From: Thermoactinospora rubra
Lineage (GTDB): Bacteria; Actinomycetota; Actinomycetes; Streptosporangiales; Streptosporangiaceae
Reading direction: 5' to 3'
NCBI RefSeq assembly: GCF_002093975.1
Contig: NZ_KZ084327.1
Coordinates: forward strand, 225,978-289,977
DNA: 64,000 nucleotides
A program made the position numbers and the translations under genes. Below, piece by piece: positions 7,795-16,565 of the stretch; position 1 is the stretch's first letter; each line of letters begins with the position of its first letter. The notes under the pieces are model-generated. The model saw nothing but the letters and a program-made list of their open reading frames with translations, was not told the origin of the DNA and did no database searches.

Positions 7795-9351
7795 ATGTAC
7801 GTGGCGCTGACCCCTACCGAGGTGGGGCCGCCGGGGGACCGGTCGGTCGAGGTCGCGCTGGCCGTACGGAAGCTCGAGCCCCAGCGTCCCCGATGGGTGT
7901 GGGCCGACGCCAAGGAGGCCTACATGCCCCTCCTGCGGCAGGGCGTGCGCGTGTCCCGCTGCCACGACCTGACCCTCACCGAGGGTCTCCTGCTGGCCGC
8001 CGAGGGCCGGTACGGCGAGCCGCGCTCGGCCAGGGCGGCGTACGCGAGGCTGCACGGCCTGCCGGTGCCCGAGGAGGCCGAGGCCCGGCAGGACACGCTG
8101 TTCGCCCCCGAGCCGCTGGGCGTGCCCGCGCTCGAGGAGCTGCTGGCCGACCAGCTCGGGCGCATCGCCGCCCTGCCCGACCCGGGCCGCTTCCGCCTCC
8201 TGGTGGCCGCCGAGTCCGCGGGCGGGCTGATCGCGGCCGAGATGCAGCACGAGGGCATGCCGTGGAACCGCGAGGTGCACGACCGCCTGCTGGCCGAGCT
8301 GCTGGGCCCGCGGCCCGCGCACGGCATGCGCCCGGCCAGGCTCCAGGCGCTGGCCGACGAGGTGAGCGCCGCCTTCGGCCACCCGGTCAACCCCGACTCG
8401 GTCCAGCAGCTGATCAAGGCCTTCAAGGCGGCCGGGGTCGAGATCAAGACGACCCGCTCCTGGGAGCTCAAGCGCGTCGACCATCCGGCCGTCGCCCCGC
8501 TGCTGGCCTACAAGGAGCTCGCCAGGCTCCACAGCTTCCACGGCTGGGCCTGGGCCGACCAGTGGGTGCGCGACGGGCGGTTCCGTCCCGAGTACGTCGT
8601 CGGCGGCGTGGTGTCCGGGCGGTGGGCGACCAGCGGCGGCGGGGCGCTGCAGATCCACAAGACGATGCGGAAGGTCGTGGTCGCCGATCCCGGCTGGACC
8701 CTCGTCGTGGCCGACGCCGCCCAGCTGGAGCCCCGCGTGCTGGCCGCGATGTCCGGCGACGTGGCGCTGGCCAGGGCGGCGGGCGAGATCGACCTGTACT
8801 CCGCGCTGGCCCAGACCTTCGGCGGCGCCCGCGACAACGCCAAGATCGCGATGCTGTCGGCCATGTACGGCGGGACCAGCGGCGACGCCCCCAAGCTGCT
8901 GGCGATCATGCGCCGGCGCTTCCCCGACGCCTACCGCCTGGTCGAGGAGGCCGCCAAGGCGGGGGAGGAGGGCAGGGTGGTGCGGTCCTGGCTGGGCCGG
9001 ACGAGCCCGCCGCCCTCGCGGCGGTGGCGCGAGCTGGTGGCCGGGCCGGAGGGCGGCAGGGCGGCCCGCGACCGCGGCCGGTTCACCCGCAACTTCGTGG
9101 TCCAGGCCACGGCCGCCGAGTGGGCGCTGGCCATGCTGGCGGTGCTGCGCGGCCTGCTGCCCGAGCCGGCCCGCATGGTGTTCTTCCAGCACGACGAGGT
9201 CATGGTGCACTGCCCGGCCGAGCAGGCCGAGGAGGTGGCCGCCGCGGTGGGCCGGGCGGCGGAGGAGGCCACCCGGCTGCTGTTCGGCGACACGCCGGTG
9301 CGCATCCCGATGCAGGCGGTGGCGGTCAGCTGCTACGCCGACGCCAAGTGA
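7795..9351 (+). CDS. Family-A (Pol I-like) DNA polymerase, short actinobacterial type
   Basis: 518 residues from the ATG at 7795. Polymerase motif A is ADAAQLEPR (D307), motif B R346-K350-Y358 in RDNAKIAMLSAMYGG, and motif C HDE (466-468), so the polymerase active site is intact. The N-terminal third has no obvious DxE/exonuclease residues or 5'-nuclease domain. The length matches proteins annotated as bifunctional 3'-5' exonuclease/DNA polymerase in actinobacteria, distinct from full-length PolA. An in-frame ATG at 7729 lies inside the upstream repeat and is disfavoured. The 3' end overlaps the convergent MFS gene by 26 bp. Confidence 0.85.
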   Translation: MYVALTPTEVGPPGDRSVEVALAVRKLEPQRPRWVWADAKEAYMPLLRQGVRVSRCHDLTLTEGLLLAAEGRYGEPRSARAAYARLHGLPVPEEAEARQDTLFAPEPLGVPALEELLADQLGRIAALPDPGRFRLLVAAESAGGLIAAEMQHEGMPWNREVHDRLLAELLGPRPAHGMRPARLQALADEVSAAFGHPVNPDSVQQLIKAFKAAGVEIKTTRSWELKRVDHPAVAPLLAYKELARLHSFHGWAWADQWVRDGRFRPEYVVGGVVSGRWATSGGGALQIHKTMRKVVVADPGWTLVVADAAQLEPRVLAAMSGDVALARAAGEIDLYSALAQTFGGARDNAKIAMLSAMYGGTSGDAPKLLAIMRRRFPDAYRLVEEAAKAGEEGRVVRSWLGRTSPPPSRRWRELVAGPEGGRAARDRGRFTRNFVVQATAAEWALAMLAVLRGLLPEPARMVFFQHDEVMVHCPAEQAEEVAAAVGRAAEEATRLLFGDTPVRIPMQAVAVSCYADAK

Positions 9352-10573
9352 GCGCCAGCCAGGCCCCGGTGAGGCAGACCATGACGCCCACGGCGGCGCC
9401 GAGCGCGCCGTAGGAGAAGGCGCCCACGATCGCGCCGGCCAGGACCGTGCCGGTGGCGCCGCAGACGTTCATGATGAGGTCCGACAGGCCCTGCACCGAC
9501 GGGCGGCGCTCCTGCGGCACGGACTCGGTCAGCAGGGCCGAGCCCGCGACCAGGCCGCACGACCAGCCCAGCCCCAGCAGGGTGAGCGACACGGTGATCT
9601 GCGCGACGCCGTGGCCGGTGGCGGCCAGCACCGCCGAGGCCAGCAGCACCCCCATGCCGCCCACCAGCACGGGGAGCCGTCCGGCCTTGTCGGCGAGCCA
9701 CCCGACCAGCGGCGAGAACATGTACATGCCCGCGATGTGCAGGCTCAGCGCCATGCCGATGACGGCCAGGCTCGCGCCGCCGTGGTCCAGGTGCACGGGC
9801 GTCATCGACATGATCGACACCATGGCGGTGTGGCTGGCCGCGATGGCGGTGATCGCGCCGACCGCCGCGGGGGTGGTGCGCAGGACCTGCCAGGCCTCCC
9901 GCAGCGTGCCGGACCGGCCGGGGCCGTCCGCCGAGGTGCCGTCGATCTCGCGCGCGACCAGCAGCGGGTCGGGGCGCAGCGCCGTCTGGATGATGAGCAG
10001 CGCTCCCACGAAGGCCAGCGCGGAGAAGGCGAAGGGGCCCGCCATGGCCGGCAGGCCCAGCTGCTCGCCCGCGCGGTCGGCGGGGGCGGCCAGGTTGGGT
10101 CCGGCGACCGAGCCGATCGTCGCCATCCACACCACGATCGACAGATGCCTGGCCGCGTGCCCCTGCGGCGACAGGTCGGTGGCCGAGTACCGCGCGGCCA
10201 GGTTGCCGGCGGTCCCGCCGCCCATGAGGAGGAAGCCGCCCAGCAGCAGCGGCCACGACGCGGCGACGATGGCCACCACCGAGATCGCGCCGCCCACGAG
10301 GGCGGCCAGGTAGGCCAGGGTGAGCGCCGCCCGGCGCCCGCGGCGGCCCGCGACCTTGGCGACCGGCAGGGCCAGCAGCGCGGCGCCGAGGACCATGGCC
10401 GTGCCTGCGTAGCCGCTGATCATCACCGAGCCCGACAGCTTGGCCACGACCAGGGCGCTGAACGCCAGTCCCACGGCCACCCCGACGCCGCCGATGATCT
10501 GCGTGACCGACAGGACGACGAGGGTACGGCGCTGCACGCGAGCCGGTGAAAGCGTTTTAGTCGCGACTTGCAC
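9326..10573 (-). CDS. MFS transporter
   Basis: 415 residues with about 12 hydrophobic helices. The first cytoplasmic loop (PVAKVAGRRGRRAAL) and a second-half repeat of it (GWLADKAGRLPVLVG) are typical of major facilitator drug/metabolite exporters. The GTG start at 10573 is the first in this frame; a 10-bp palindrome AGTCGCGACT (10559-10568) lies over codons 2-5, so the true start may be a little further in. Substrate unknown. Confidence 0.8.
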   Translation of the reverse strand: MQVATKTLSPARVQRRTLVVLSVTQIIGGVGVAVGLAFSALVVAKLSGSVMISGYAGTAMVLGAALLALPVAKVAGRRGRRAALTLAYLAALVGGAISVVAIVAASWPLLLGGFLLMGGGTAGNLAARYSATDLSPQGHAARHLSIVVWMATIGSVAGPNLAAPADRAGEQLGLPAMAGPFAFSALAFVGALLIIQTALRPDPLLVAREIDGTSADGPGRSGTLREAWQVLRTTPAAVGAITAIAASHTAMVSIMSMTPVHLDHGGASLAVIGMALSLHIAGMYMFSPLVGWLADKAGRLPVLVGGMGVLLASAVLAATGHGVAQITVSLTLLGLGWSCGLVAGSALLTESVPQERRPSVQGLSDLIMNVCGATGTVLAGAIVGAFSYGALGAAVGVMVCLTGAWLALTWRRRSS

Positions 10574-10594
10574 TCATGAAGTGTGTCATATCCC

Positions 10595-11410
10595 CTATAG
10601 CGGGATTACTGGGTCACCGATGCTGATTCTGCCGGTGCCGTCCGGGATGAGATTCATGCCGAACCACACCTTGCCGTCCCACCGCCGGTGCCTGGACAGG
10701 GTGCGGATGGGCTCCTTGCCCTTGGCCAGCGTGCGGGCGTCGATCGTGGTCAGCACGCACCGGTCGCACGGCTTGACCACGCGGAAGTCCACCTCGCCCA
10801 CGCGCACGCGCTTCCACCGGTCCTCGGCGAACGGCTCGGCGACGCCGTCCACCACGAGGTTGGGGCGGAACCGGGAGATCGGCAGTGGCTCGGGCACCTC
10901 CTCGCCGCGCTCTGCCGCCTGCTCGGCGATCCAGTCGTTCAGCCGGGCCATCGAGGCCGTGGACGCCAGGAGCAGGGGATAGCCGTCGGCCAGGCTCACC
11001 CGGTCGCGCGGCGTGCCATACTCCGGGTCGACCGGGCGGCGGGTCGGGTCGTCCAGCCACTTCAGCCGGGCGGGACGGCCGAGGAGGGCGCTGAGCCAGG
11101 CGGCGGCTTCCTCGCCGCAGTCGGTCAGCTCCACCGCCGTGCGCCACACGTTCACCAGGGACGTGCGGCCGGCCGGGAGGACGCGCAGCGGCTCGGCGTG
11201 CGGGCCGGTGAGCGTGAGGGTGCCGCCGGTCGGCTCGGCGCGGCAGGCCAGCAGGCGCGGGTGCTCGCGGGCGGTCAGCAGCTCGCCGTCCTCGCCGGTG
11301 ACCATGTAGCGCCGGTCGCCGGCCAGCCCCCACGGCTCGACCTCGGCGGAGGCGACGTCGTGCCCCATGGTCGACTTGATCGGATAGATGTGGACGCTCG
11401 CCAGCCTCAT
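10595..11410 (-). CDS. MOSC-domain protein (molybdenum-cofactor sulfurase C-terminal type)
   Basis: 271 residues. N-terminal MOSC beta-barrel (LASVHIYPIKSTMGHDVASA) and C-terminal MOSC domain with the conserved cysteine in VKPCDRCVLTTID and the motif SRFRPNLVVDG. Such stand-alone proteins handle Mo-cofactor-bound sulfur or reduce N-hydroxylated substrates. The ATG overlaps the TGA of the upstream TetR gene, so it is the target gene of that operon. Confidence 0.85.
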   Translation of the reverse strand: MRLASVHIYPIKSTMGHDVASAEVEPWGLAGDRRYMVTGEDGELLTAREHPRLLACRAEPTGGTLTLTGPHAEPLRVLPAGRTSLVNVWRTAVELTDCGEEAAAWLSALLGRPARLKWLDDPTRRPVDPEYGTPRDRVSLADGYPLLLASTASMARLNDWIAEQAAERGEEVPEPLPISRFRPNLVVDGVAEPFAEDRWKRVRVGEVDFRVVKPCDRCVLTTIDARTLAKGKEPIRTLSRHRRWDGKVWFGMNLIPDGTGRISIGDPVIPL

Positions 11411-12012
11411 GGGGCCGACGGTACACGGGCGGCCTGGAGCAGCGTCAGGGCGGCCTGGCGGGCCAGCCGGGCGGCGTGCGGCGTGCCGGGGTGCTGGTCG
11501 GCCACGGTGGTGCAGCCCGACACCAGGATGAGCCACTGGCGCGCCAGCGTCTCGGGGTCGGCGGCCCCGGCCCTGATGGCGATCTCGGTGAGCAGGGCCA
11601 GGCGGCGGTCCAGGTGGGAGGCGGCCACGCCCATCTCGGGATCGCCGTGGTGCTGCGTGGCGGCGTTGACGATCGCGCAGCCGCGGAAGCCGGGCTCGGC
11701 GTGCCAGCTCGCCAGCGCGTCGAACACCGCGGCCAGCTGGTCGGCGGGGTCGGGCCCCGCGGCCTCGGCCGCCGCGCGCAGCCAGCGCGTCACGCGCTCG
11801 CTGCGCTCCCGCAGGACGGCCTCGATGAGCCCCTCCTTGGAGCCGAAGTGCCGGTACAGCGTCTCCTTCGACACCCCGGTGGCCGCGCACAGCTCCGCGA
11901 CGCCCACGCCGTCGAGCCCGCGCTCGTAGAGCACCGGCGTGACGGCCTGGATGATCGCGGCCCTGGTGCGGGCCGGGTCGAGCGTGGATCCCTTCGGCAC
12001 TGGCACGCCCAC
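11407..12012 (-). CDS. TetR-family regulator
   Basis: About 201 residues. HTH near the N-terminus (VGVAELCAATGVSKETLYRHFGSKEGL) and a C-terminal domain like the TetR_C subgroup with FRGCAIVNAATQ. Three in-frame GTG codons (12012, 12006, 12000) compete for the start; the first is given. It is coupled to the MOSC gene (ATGA overlap) and divergent from an alpha/beta hydrolase. Two near-identical operators lie between them. Confidence 0.85.
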   Translation of the reverse strand: MGVPVPKGSTLDPARTRAAIIQAVTPVLYERGLDGVGVAELCAATGVSKETLYRHFGSKEGLIEAVLRERSERVTRWLRAAAEAAGPDPADQLAAVFDALASWHAEPGFRGCAIVNAATQHHGDPEMGVAASHLDRRLALLTEIAIRAGAADPETLARQWLILVSGCTTVADQHPGTPHAARLARQAALTLLQAARVPSAP

Positions 12013-12032
12013 ATGGTACCGCTCGGTTCGGC
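12013..12032. promoter_or_regulatory. TetR operator, proximal copy
   Basis: ATGGTACCGCTCGGTTCGGC carries the same TACCGnTCGGTTCG core as the better palindrome 28 bp to the right and abuts the TetR start codon. Confidence 0.5.
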
Positions 12033-12040
12033 GGCGTGTT

Positions 12041-12060
12041 ATCGTACCGATCGGTTCGAT
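12041..12060. promoter_or_regulatory. TetR operator, distal copy
   Basis: ATCGTACCGATCGGTTCGAT is a 20-bp palindrome broken at one base pair only. The ACCGATCGGT core is typical of TetR/AcrR operators. It ends 21 bp before the hydrolase ATG. Confidence 0.65.
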
Positions 12061-12081
12061 CTCTGCTGGAAGGGTTGCCCG

Positions 12082-12861
12082 ATGAAAGCCGCCACCCCCG
12101 CCGTGACCTTCGACAGCGCCGGCGTGACCCTCATGGGACTGCTGCACCTGCCGGCCGGTCCCGGGCCGCACCCCACCGTGCTGTTCCTCCAGGGCTTCCC
12201 GGGCAACGAGCGCAACCTCGACGTCGCCCAGGCGCTGCGCGCCGCCGGGTACGCCTGCGTGGCCTTCCACTACCGGGGCGCCTGGGGGATGGGCGGGCGG
12301 TGGTCGTGGGGCAACGCGCTGGAGGACGCCGCCCGGGTGGCCGACGCGGTCCGCGCCGAGCCGTTCGCGTCGGCCCACCGCCTGGACCCGGCCCGCTTCG
12401 CCCTCTTCGGACACAGCTTCGGGGCCTTCGCCGCGCTGATGACCGCCGCCGCCGATCCCACGGTGCCTGCCGTGGTGTCGGTGTCGGCCTTCGACTTCGG
12501 TACGGTGACCCGCTCGCTGGACCCGCTCTCGCGGCAGCGGTACGTCGAGGCGTTCGACGCCGAGGTGCTGCCGTTGCGTGGCACCGGCGGGGAGGCGCTG
12601 GTGGCGGAGATGGAGGCGGCGGGGGAGCGCTGGAGCCTGGCCGCGCTGGCGCCCAGGCTCGCCGGGCGGCCGCTGCTGATGATCGGCACCTCCCGCGACG
12701 AGGTCACCCCCGCCGCGGTGCACCACCGGCCGCTCGTCGAGGCCTACGCCGGGCCGCTGCTGGAGCACCACGAGTGGGCCACCGACCACGCCCTGTCCGA
12801 CCATCGCGCCCGGCTGGCCGGGACCGTGCGCGGCTTCCTGGACCGCCGACTGCGGCCCTGA
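12082..12861 (+). CDS. Alpha/beta hydrolase (dienelactone-hydrolase/esterase type)
   Basis: 259 residues. The nucleophile elbow is GHSFG with Ser112; Asp206 (TSRDE) and His236 or His241 complete a likely triad; the oxyanion region is LFLQGFPGN. Cytosolic, no signal peptide. ATG 12082 has AAGGG about 10 nt upstream. Divergent from the TetR-MOSC operon and presumably under the same repressor. The 3' end faces the kinase gene with a 3-bp gap. Confidence 0.8.
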   Translation: MKAATPAVTFDSAGVTLMGLLHLPAGPGPHPTVLFLQGFPGNERNLDVAQALRAAGYACVAFHYRGAWGMGGRWSWGNALEDAARVADAVRAEPFASAHRLDPARFALFGHSFGAFAALMTAAADPTVPAVVSVSAFDFGTVTRSLDPLSRQRYVEAFDAEVLPLRGTGGEALVAEMEAAGERWSLAALAPRLAGRPLLMIGTSRDEVTPAAVHHRPLVEAYAGPLLEHHEWATDHALSDHRARLAGTVRGFLDRRLRP

Positions 12862-12864
12862 CGG

Positions 12865-15018
12865 TCAGCTCGCCGGGCGGAAGGTGTCGAAGAAGACCTT
12901 GCGCAGCCCCGCCTGGTCGTCCCACTTGAGGTCGGGCATCACGATGGTGATCTTGAAGGCGCGGGCGTCGTCGATGGTGACGTACCGCACCAGGGCGTGC
13001 ATCGGCACGTCCTGGCCGACCGTGTAGGTGTACTCCCAGTCGGCCGCCTTCCACGCCTGGTAGGTCACCCCCTGGAGCTGGACCTGGGCGTAGTTCTCCA
13101 CGCCCACGTTCGGCTGCTCCTTGGTGAGCGTGGCCAGGCCGCCGTCCGGCTGGGGATCCGCCGTGGCCACGACGATCTTCATGCCGGAGTCCTTGGGCCC
13201 GGTGAACGTCGCCTCCCCGTTGGCGGTGGTGAGCTTCCAGGCGGTGGGCACCGCGGCGATGAAGCCCTCGGTGGTGTGCTCCTTGTAGCCCTGCGGCACC
13301 TCGGGGGCCAGCGGCAGCACCTGCTGCTGCGGGCTCGCCGGGGCGGTGGCCGCCGTCGTGGCGCCGGTGGGCTCGGGCTCGCCGCCCGGGGTGAGCAGCA
13401 CGACGGCGAGCGCCGCCGCGCCCAGGGCCGCCGCGCCCGCGACCAGCAGGCGCGGGGTCGGCCTGCCGTCGCGCAGCCAGGCGCCGCCCTTCTCCTCGTC
13501 CGGCTCGTCGGCTCTGCCGTCCTCGGCCCGCCTGCGGCCGGTCGCGGGCCTGCGGGCGGTGCGGCCCGGCTCGCCGTCGGGCTCGGCGGGCCACGGCGTG
13601 CCGCCGGAGGCCGAGCGGACGTCCGCGGTCAGGGGCAGGATCGGCTGCGGCTTGGGCGCCTGCGGCGGGGTGCCAGAGCCGGGAGAGACCGGGCCGGAGG
13701 CGATCGGGCCGGAGGAGACGGGGCCCGGGGTGACCGGGCCGGAGCCGCTGCGCAGCGCGTCGTAGCTCACCGACGAGCCGGGCGGCGCGTCGAAGCCGCC
13801 CGAGGGGCTGCGCAGGGCGTCGTAGCTGACGGAGGAGCCCGCGCGGGGCGCGCCGGACGGCCCGGTCAGCGGGTCGGCGCGGTGACCGCCCGAGGGGCCG
13901 GCCAGCTGGTCCGTGGGGTGGCTCCCCGACGGCCCGGCCAGCGCGTCGTAGCCGGCGGGCGCCGCCGGGTACTGCGGCTGCGCGCCGGACGGGCTGCTCG
14001 ACGGGTCGTACGGCACGCGCACCGGCCCCGAGGGCGTCTCCACGATGCGCGAGGGCATCGGCCCCGACGGGGTGTCCAGCGGCGGCAGCAGCCCCAGGGG
14101 CGTGGAGTTCCCCGCCGTCGGAAGGGCGTCCCTGGCCGGCCGGGTCGGCGAGCCGTGCGAGCGCAGCACCCGCTCCAGCAGCTCGGCGACCTGCGCCGCG
14201 GTGAGCCGGTCGGCCGGGTTCTTGCGCAGCAGCCCCTCGATGACGGGCAGCAGCGCGCCCGCCCGCTGCGGCTTGATCGGGTCCTGGGTCAGCACCGCGC
14301 CGAGCACGGCGATCGCGTCCGCCCCCGCGTACGGCGGGCGGCCCTCGACGGCGGCGTAGAGCGTGGCGCCGAAGGACCACAGGTCGGCAGCCGCGGTGAG
14401 GGGCTGGCCGGACAGCCGCTCCGGCGGGATGTAGGCGGGCGAGCCCATCAGCAGCCCGGTCTGGGTGATCGTCACGTCGCCCTCGATGGCGGCGATGCCG
14501 AAGTCGGTGAGCACCACGCGGTCGGAGGTGAGCAGCACGTTGCCGGGCTTGATGTCGCGGTGCAGGATGCCGGCCGCGTGCGCGTGGCGCAGGGCGTCGA
14601 GCACCCGCACGCCGATCTCCGCCGCCTGGATCACCGGCAGCGGGCCGCTCTGCCGTACCGCCTGCTCCAGGGACCAGGCGCGGACCAGCTCCATGACGAT
14701 CCAGGGGCGGCCGTCCTCCTCGACCACGTCGTGCACGGTCACGATGCCGGGGTGGCTGAGCCGGGCGGCGGAGCGGGCCTCGCGCAGCATCCTGCGGTGG
14801 GCCACCTGCTTGCCGGTCTGGTCCAGGCCGTGGGGCAGGATCAGCTCCTTCACGGCGACGTCCCGGTCCAGCAGCACGTCGTGCGCGTGCCACACCATGC
14901 CCATGCCGCCACGGCCGACGGGCGACATCAGGCGGTAACGCCCGCCCACGAGGCGGCCCGGGCTGGACGGCGCTCCCCCTTGCGCGTTCGGCCCGCTGAG
15001 CACGCGGTCGGCCGACAT
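12865..15018 (-). CDS. Transmembrane Ser/Thr protein kinase with repeat-rich linker
   Basis: 717 residues. Kinase domain at 28-285: glycine loop GRGGMG, K57, catalytic HRDIKPGN (153-160), DFG (172-174), GSPAYIPPE. A Pro/Ser/Gly-rich linker contains imperfect repeats (SGGHRAD, SSVSYDALRS twice, SGPVxPGP). A membrane helix (LLVAGAAALGAAALAVVLL) precedes an extracellular domain of about 150 residues starting with GYKEHTTEGF, of a type seen behind actinomycete kinases. The ATG at 15018 is chosen because a GGGGGG run precedes it; an in-frame ATG at 15084 lacks a ribosome site. Confidence 0.88.
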   Translation of the reverse strand: MSADRVLSGPNAQGGAPSSPGRLVGGRYRLMSPVGRGGMGMVWHAHDVLLDRDVAVKELILPHGLDQTGKQVAHRRMLREARSAARLSHPGIVTVHDVVEEDGRPWIVMELVRAWSLEQAVRQSGPLPVIQAAEIGVRVLDALRHAHAAGILHRDIKPGNVLLTSDRVVLTDFGIAAIEGDVTITQTGLLMGSPAYIPPERLSGQPLTAAADLWSFGATLYAAVEGRPPYAGADAIAVLGAVLTQDPIKPQRAGALLPVIEGLLRKNPADRLTAAQVAELLERVLRSHGSPTRPARDALPTAGNSTPLGLLPPLDTPSGPMPSRIVETPSGPVRVPYDPSSSPSGAQPQYPAAPAGYDALAGPSGSHPTDQLAGPSGGHRADPLTGPSGAPRAGSSVSYDALRSPSGGFDAPPGSSVSYDALRSGSGPVTPGPVSSGPIASGPVSPGSGTPPQAPKPQPILPLTADVRSASGGTPWPAEPDGEPGRTARRPATGRRRAEDGRADEPDEEKGGAWLRDGRPTPRLLVAGAAALGAAALAVVLLTPGGEPEPTGATTAATAPASPQQQVLPLAPEVPQGYKEHTTEGFIAAVPTAWKLTTANGEATFTGPKDSGMKIVVATADPQPDGGLATLTKEQPNVGVENYAQVQLQGVTYQAWKAADWEYTYTVGQDVPMHALVRYVTIDDARAFKITIVMPDLKWDDQAGLRKVFFDTFRPAS

Positions 15019-15194
15019 CAAGCCCCCCAATCGTCCCACATACCACTCGATGCACGATTCATCAAGATTGATGAACTTCGCCACAATATCGGCATTGGCG
15101 TGATTTGGGAAAGCTGTGGGGATTCCTTGGCGTGGCGAATCCCTAACTGATCACTTACTGGCGGAAAACGGTATCGGCGCGCACGTTTGCGCTG

Positions 15195-16565
15195 CTACAG
15201 GGCCTCGGCCAGCGCCGTCAAGGCGGCGGTGAAGGCTTCGACGGGCGGTTTCACCAACCCCGCGCCGACCTGCCCGGTGCCCGCCACGCGGCCCGCGATC
15301 CCGGTGTTCACCACCGGCAGGATGCCGGTCCTGGCCACCAGCGTCACGTCGATCCCCACGGGGGCGCCGCGGAAGTCCAGCCCGGGGATCTGGTAGGCGG
15401 GATGCTCGGCCAGCGTGATCTCGTACATCGAGCGGGTCGCGTTCACCGCGTCGGCCACCTCGCCCCCGACGAAGCGCACGATCGCCGGGGCCGCCGCCAT
15501 GGCGAAGCCGCCCAGGCCGCACGTCTCGGTGATGGTGGAGTCGCCGATGTCGGGGTTGGCGTCGGCCGGGCCGTACGCGCCGAGGTAGAGCCCGTCGGGC
15601 ACCCCGGCGGGCCCGGTGAACCAGCGGTCGCCCAGCCCGGAGACCTGGATGCCGAAGTCGGTGCCGTTGCGCGCCATCGCGACGACCATCGTGGAGCCGG
15701 GGATGCCGCGGGCGGCGTCGGCGCAGGCCTTGCTCGCGGCCATGCCCGCGTTGAGGAAGAAGTGATCGTTGCTGTTGATGAAGCGCAGCACCGCGGCCGC
15801 CTGCTCCGGCGCGGCCTCCACGATCGCCGGGGCCAGCTCGCGCAGCAGCAGGCTCGTGGCGGCCCGGTTGCGGTTGTGCAGCTCGTCGCCCATCTGCAGG
15901 GCCTGGGCGATGATGCCGCGCAGGTCGATGGGCCCGGTGCGGGCCAGCGCGGCGGCCAGCACGGGGCCGAGCACCTCCTCCATCCAGCGCAGCCGCTCCA
16001 GCACCTCCGGGCCGTAGGCGCCGTACCGCAGGACCTTGCCCAGGCCCTCGTTGAGCGAGCAGTACGCGCTGCCGCCGTGCTCGGCGTCGCGCACCTCCAG
16101 CATCCACATCGACGGGCTGACCACGCCGGCCATGGGGCCGACCATGCGGTGGTGGTGGCACGGCTCCAGCGTGACGGTGCCGATGCGCCGCTCGGCCTCC
16201 GCCTCGTCGGCCGCCAGGCCCTCCAGCAGCATCGCCCCGATGAGCGCGCCGCGCAGCGGCCCGGAGGCGCGCTCCCAGGTGATCGGCGGCCCGGCGTGCA
16301 GGAAGGTCCGCCCGGGCAGCAGCTCGCTCGCGCGGCGGACGCCGACGAGCTGGGGGGCGGCCGAGGTGAGGCGCCGGACCGCCGTGGCGTTGGCGGCGGC
16401 GCGGCGCGGGTCGGCCAGGACGGCGGCCAGGGCGTCCTCGGTGCCCGGCAGCGGCGGCCGCCAGCTCACCGGGATCGTCTCGATCGCCTGCGCGGCCAGG
16501 GCCTCCTCCAGCAGGGCCGCGCCGACGGTGATCACCCGCGGGGGCGCGCTGAGCAACTCGGTCAT
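15195..16565 (-). CDS. allG: DUF1116 protein, AllG/YlbE-like subunit of oxamate carbamoyltransferase
   Basis: 456 residues with the DUF1116 hallmarks LEPCHHHRMVGPMAG and NSNDHFFLNAGMAASK. In E. coli the homologues AllF (FdrA), AllG (YlbE) and AllH (YlbF) together form the oxamic transcarbamylase of anaerobic allantoin degradation, turning oxalurate into oxamate and carbamoyl phosphate. It is the last of three genes joined by ATGA overlaps. No carbamate kinase gene (allK) follows within the window. Symbol by homology of the trio. Confidence 0.75.
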   Translation of the reverse strand: MTELLSAPPRVITVGAALLEEALAAQAIETIPVSWRPPLPGTEDALAAVLADPRRAAANATAVRRLTSAAPQLVGVRRASELLPGRTFLHAGPPITWERASGPLRGALIGAMLLEGLAADEAEAERRIGTVTLEPCHHHRMVGPMAGVVSPSMWMLEVRDAEHGGSAYCSLNEGLGKVLRYGAYGPEVLERLRWMEEVLGPVLAAALARTGPIDLRGIIAQALQMGDELHNRNRAATSLLLRELAPAIVEAAPEQAAAVLRFINSNDHFFLNAGMAASKACADAARGIPGSTMVVAMARNGTDFGIQVSGLGDRWFTGPAGVPDGLYLGAYGPADANPDIGDSTITETCGLGGFAMAAAPAIVRFVGGEVADAVNATRSMYEITLAEHPAYQIPGLDFRGAPVGIDVTLVARTGILPVVNTGIAGRVAGTGQVGAGLVKPPVEAFTAALTALAEAL

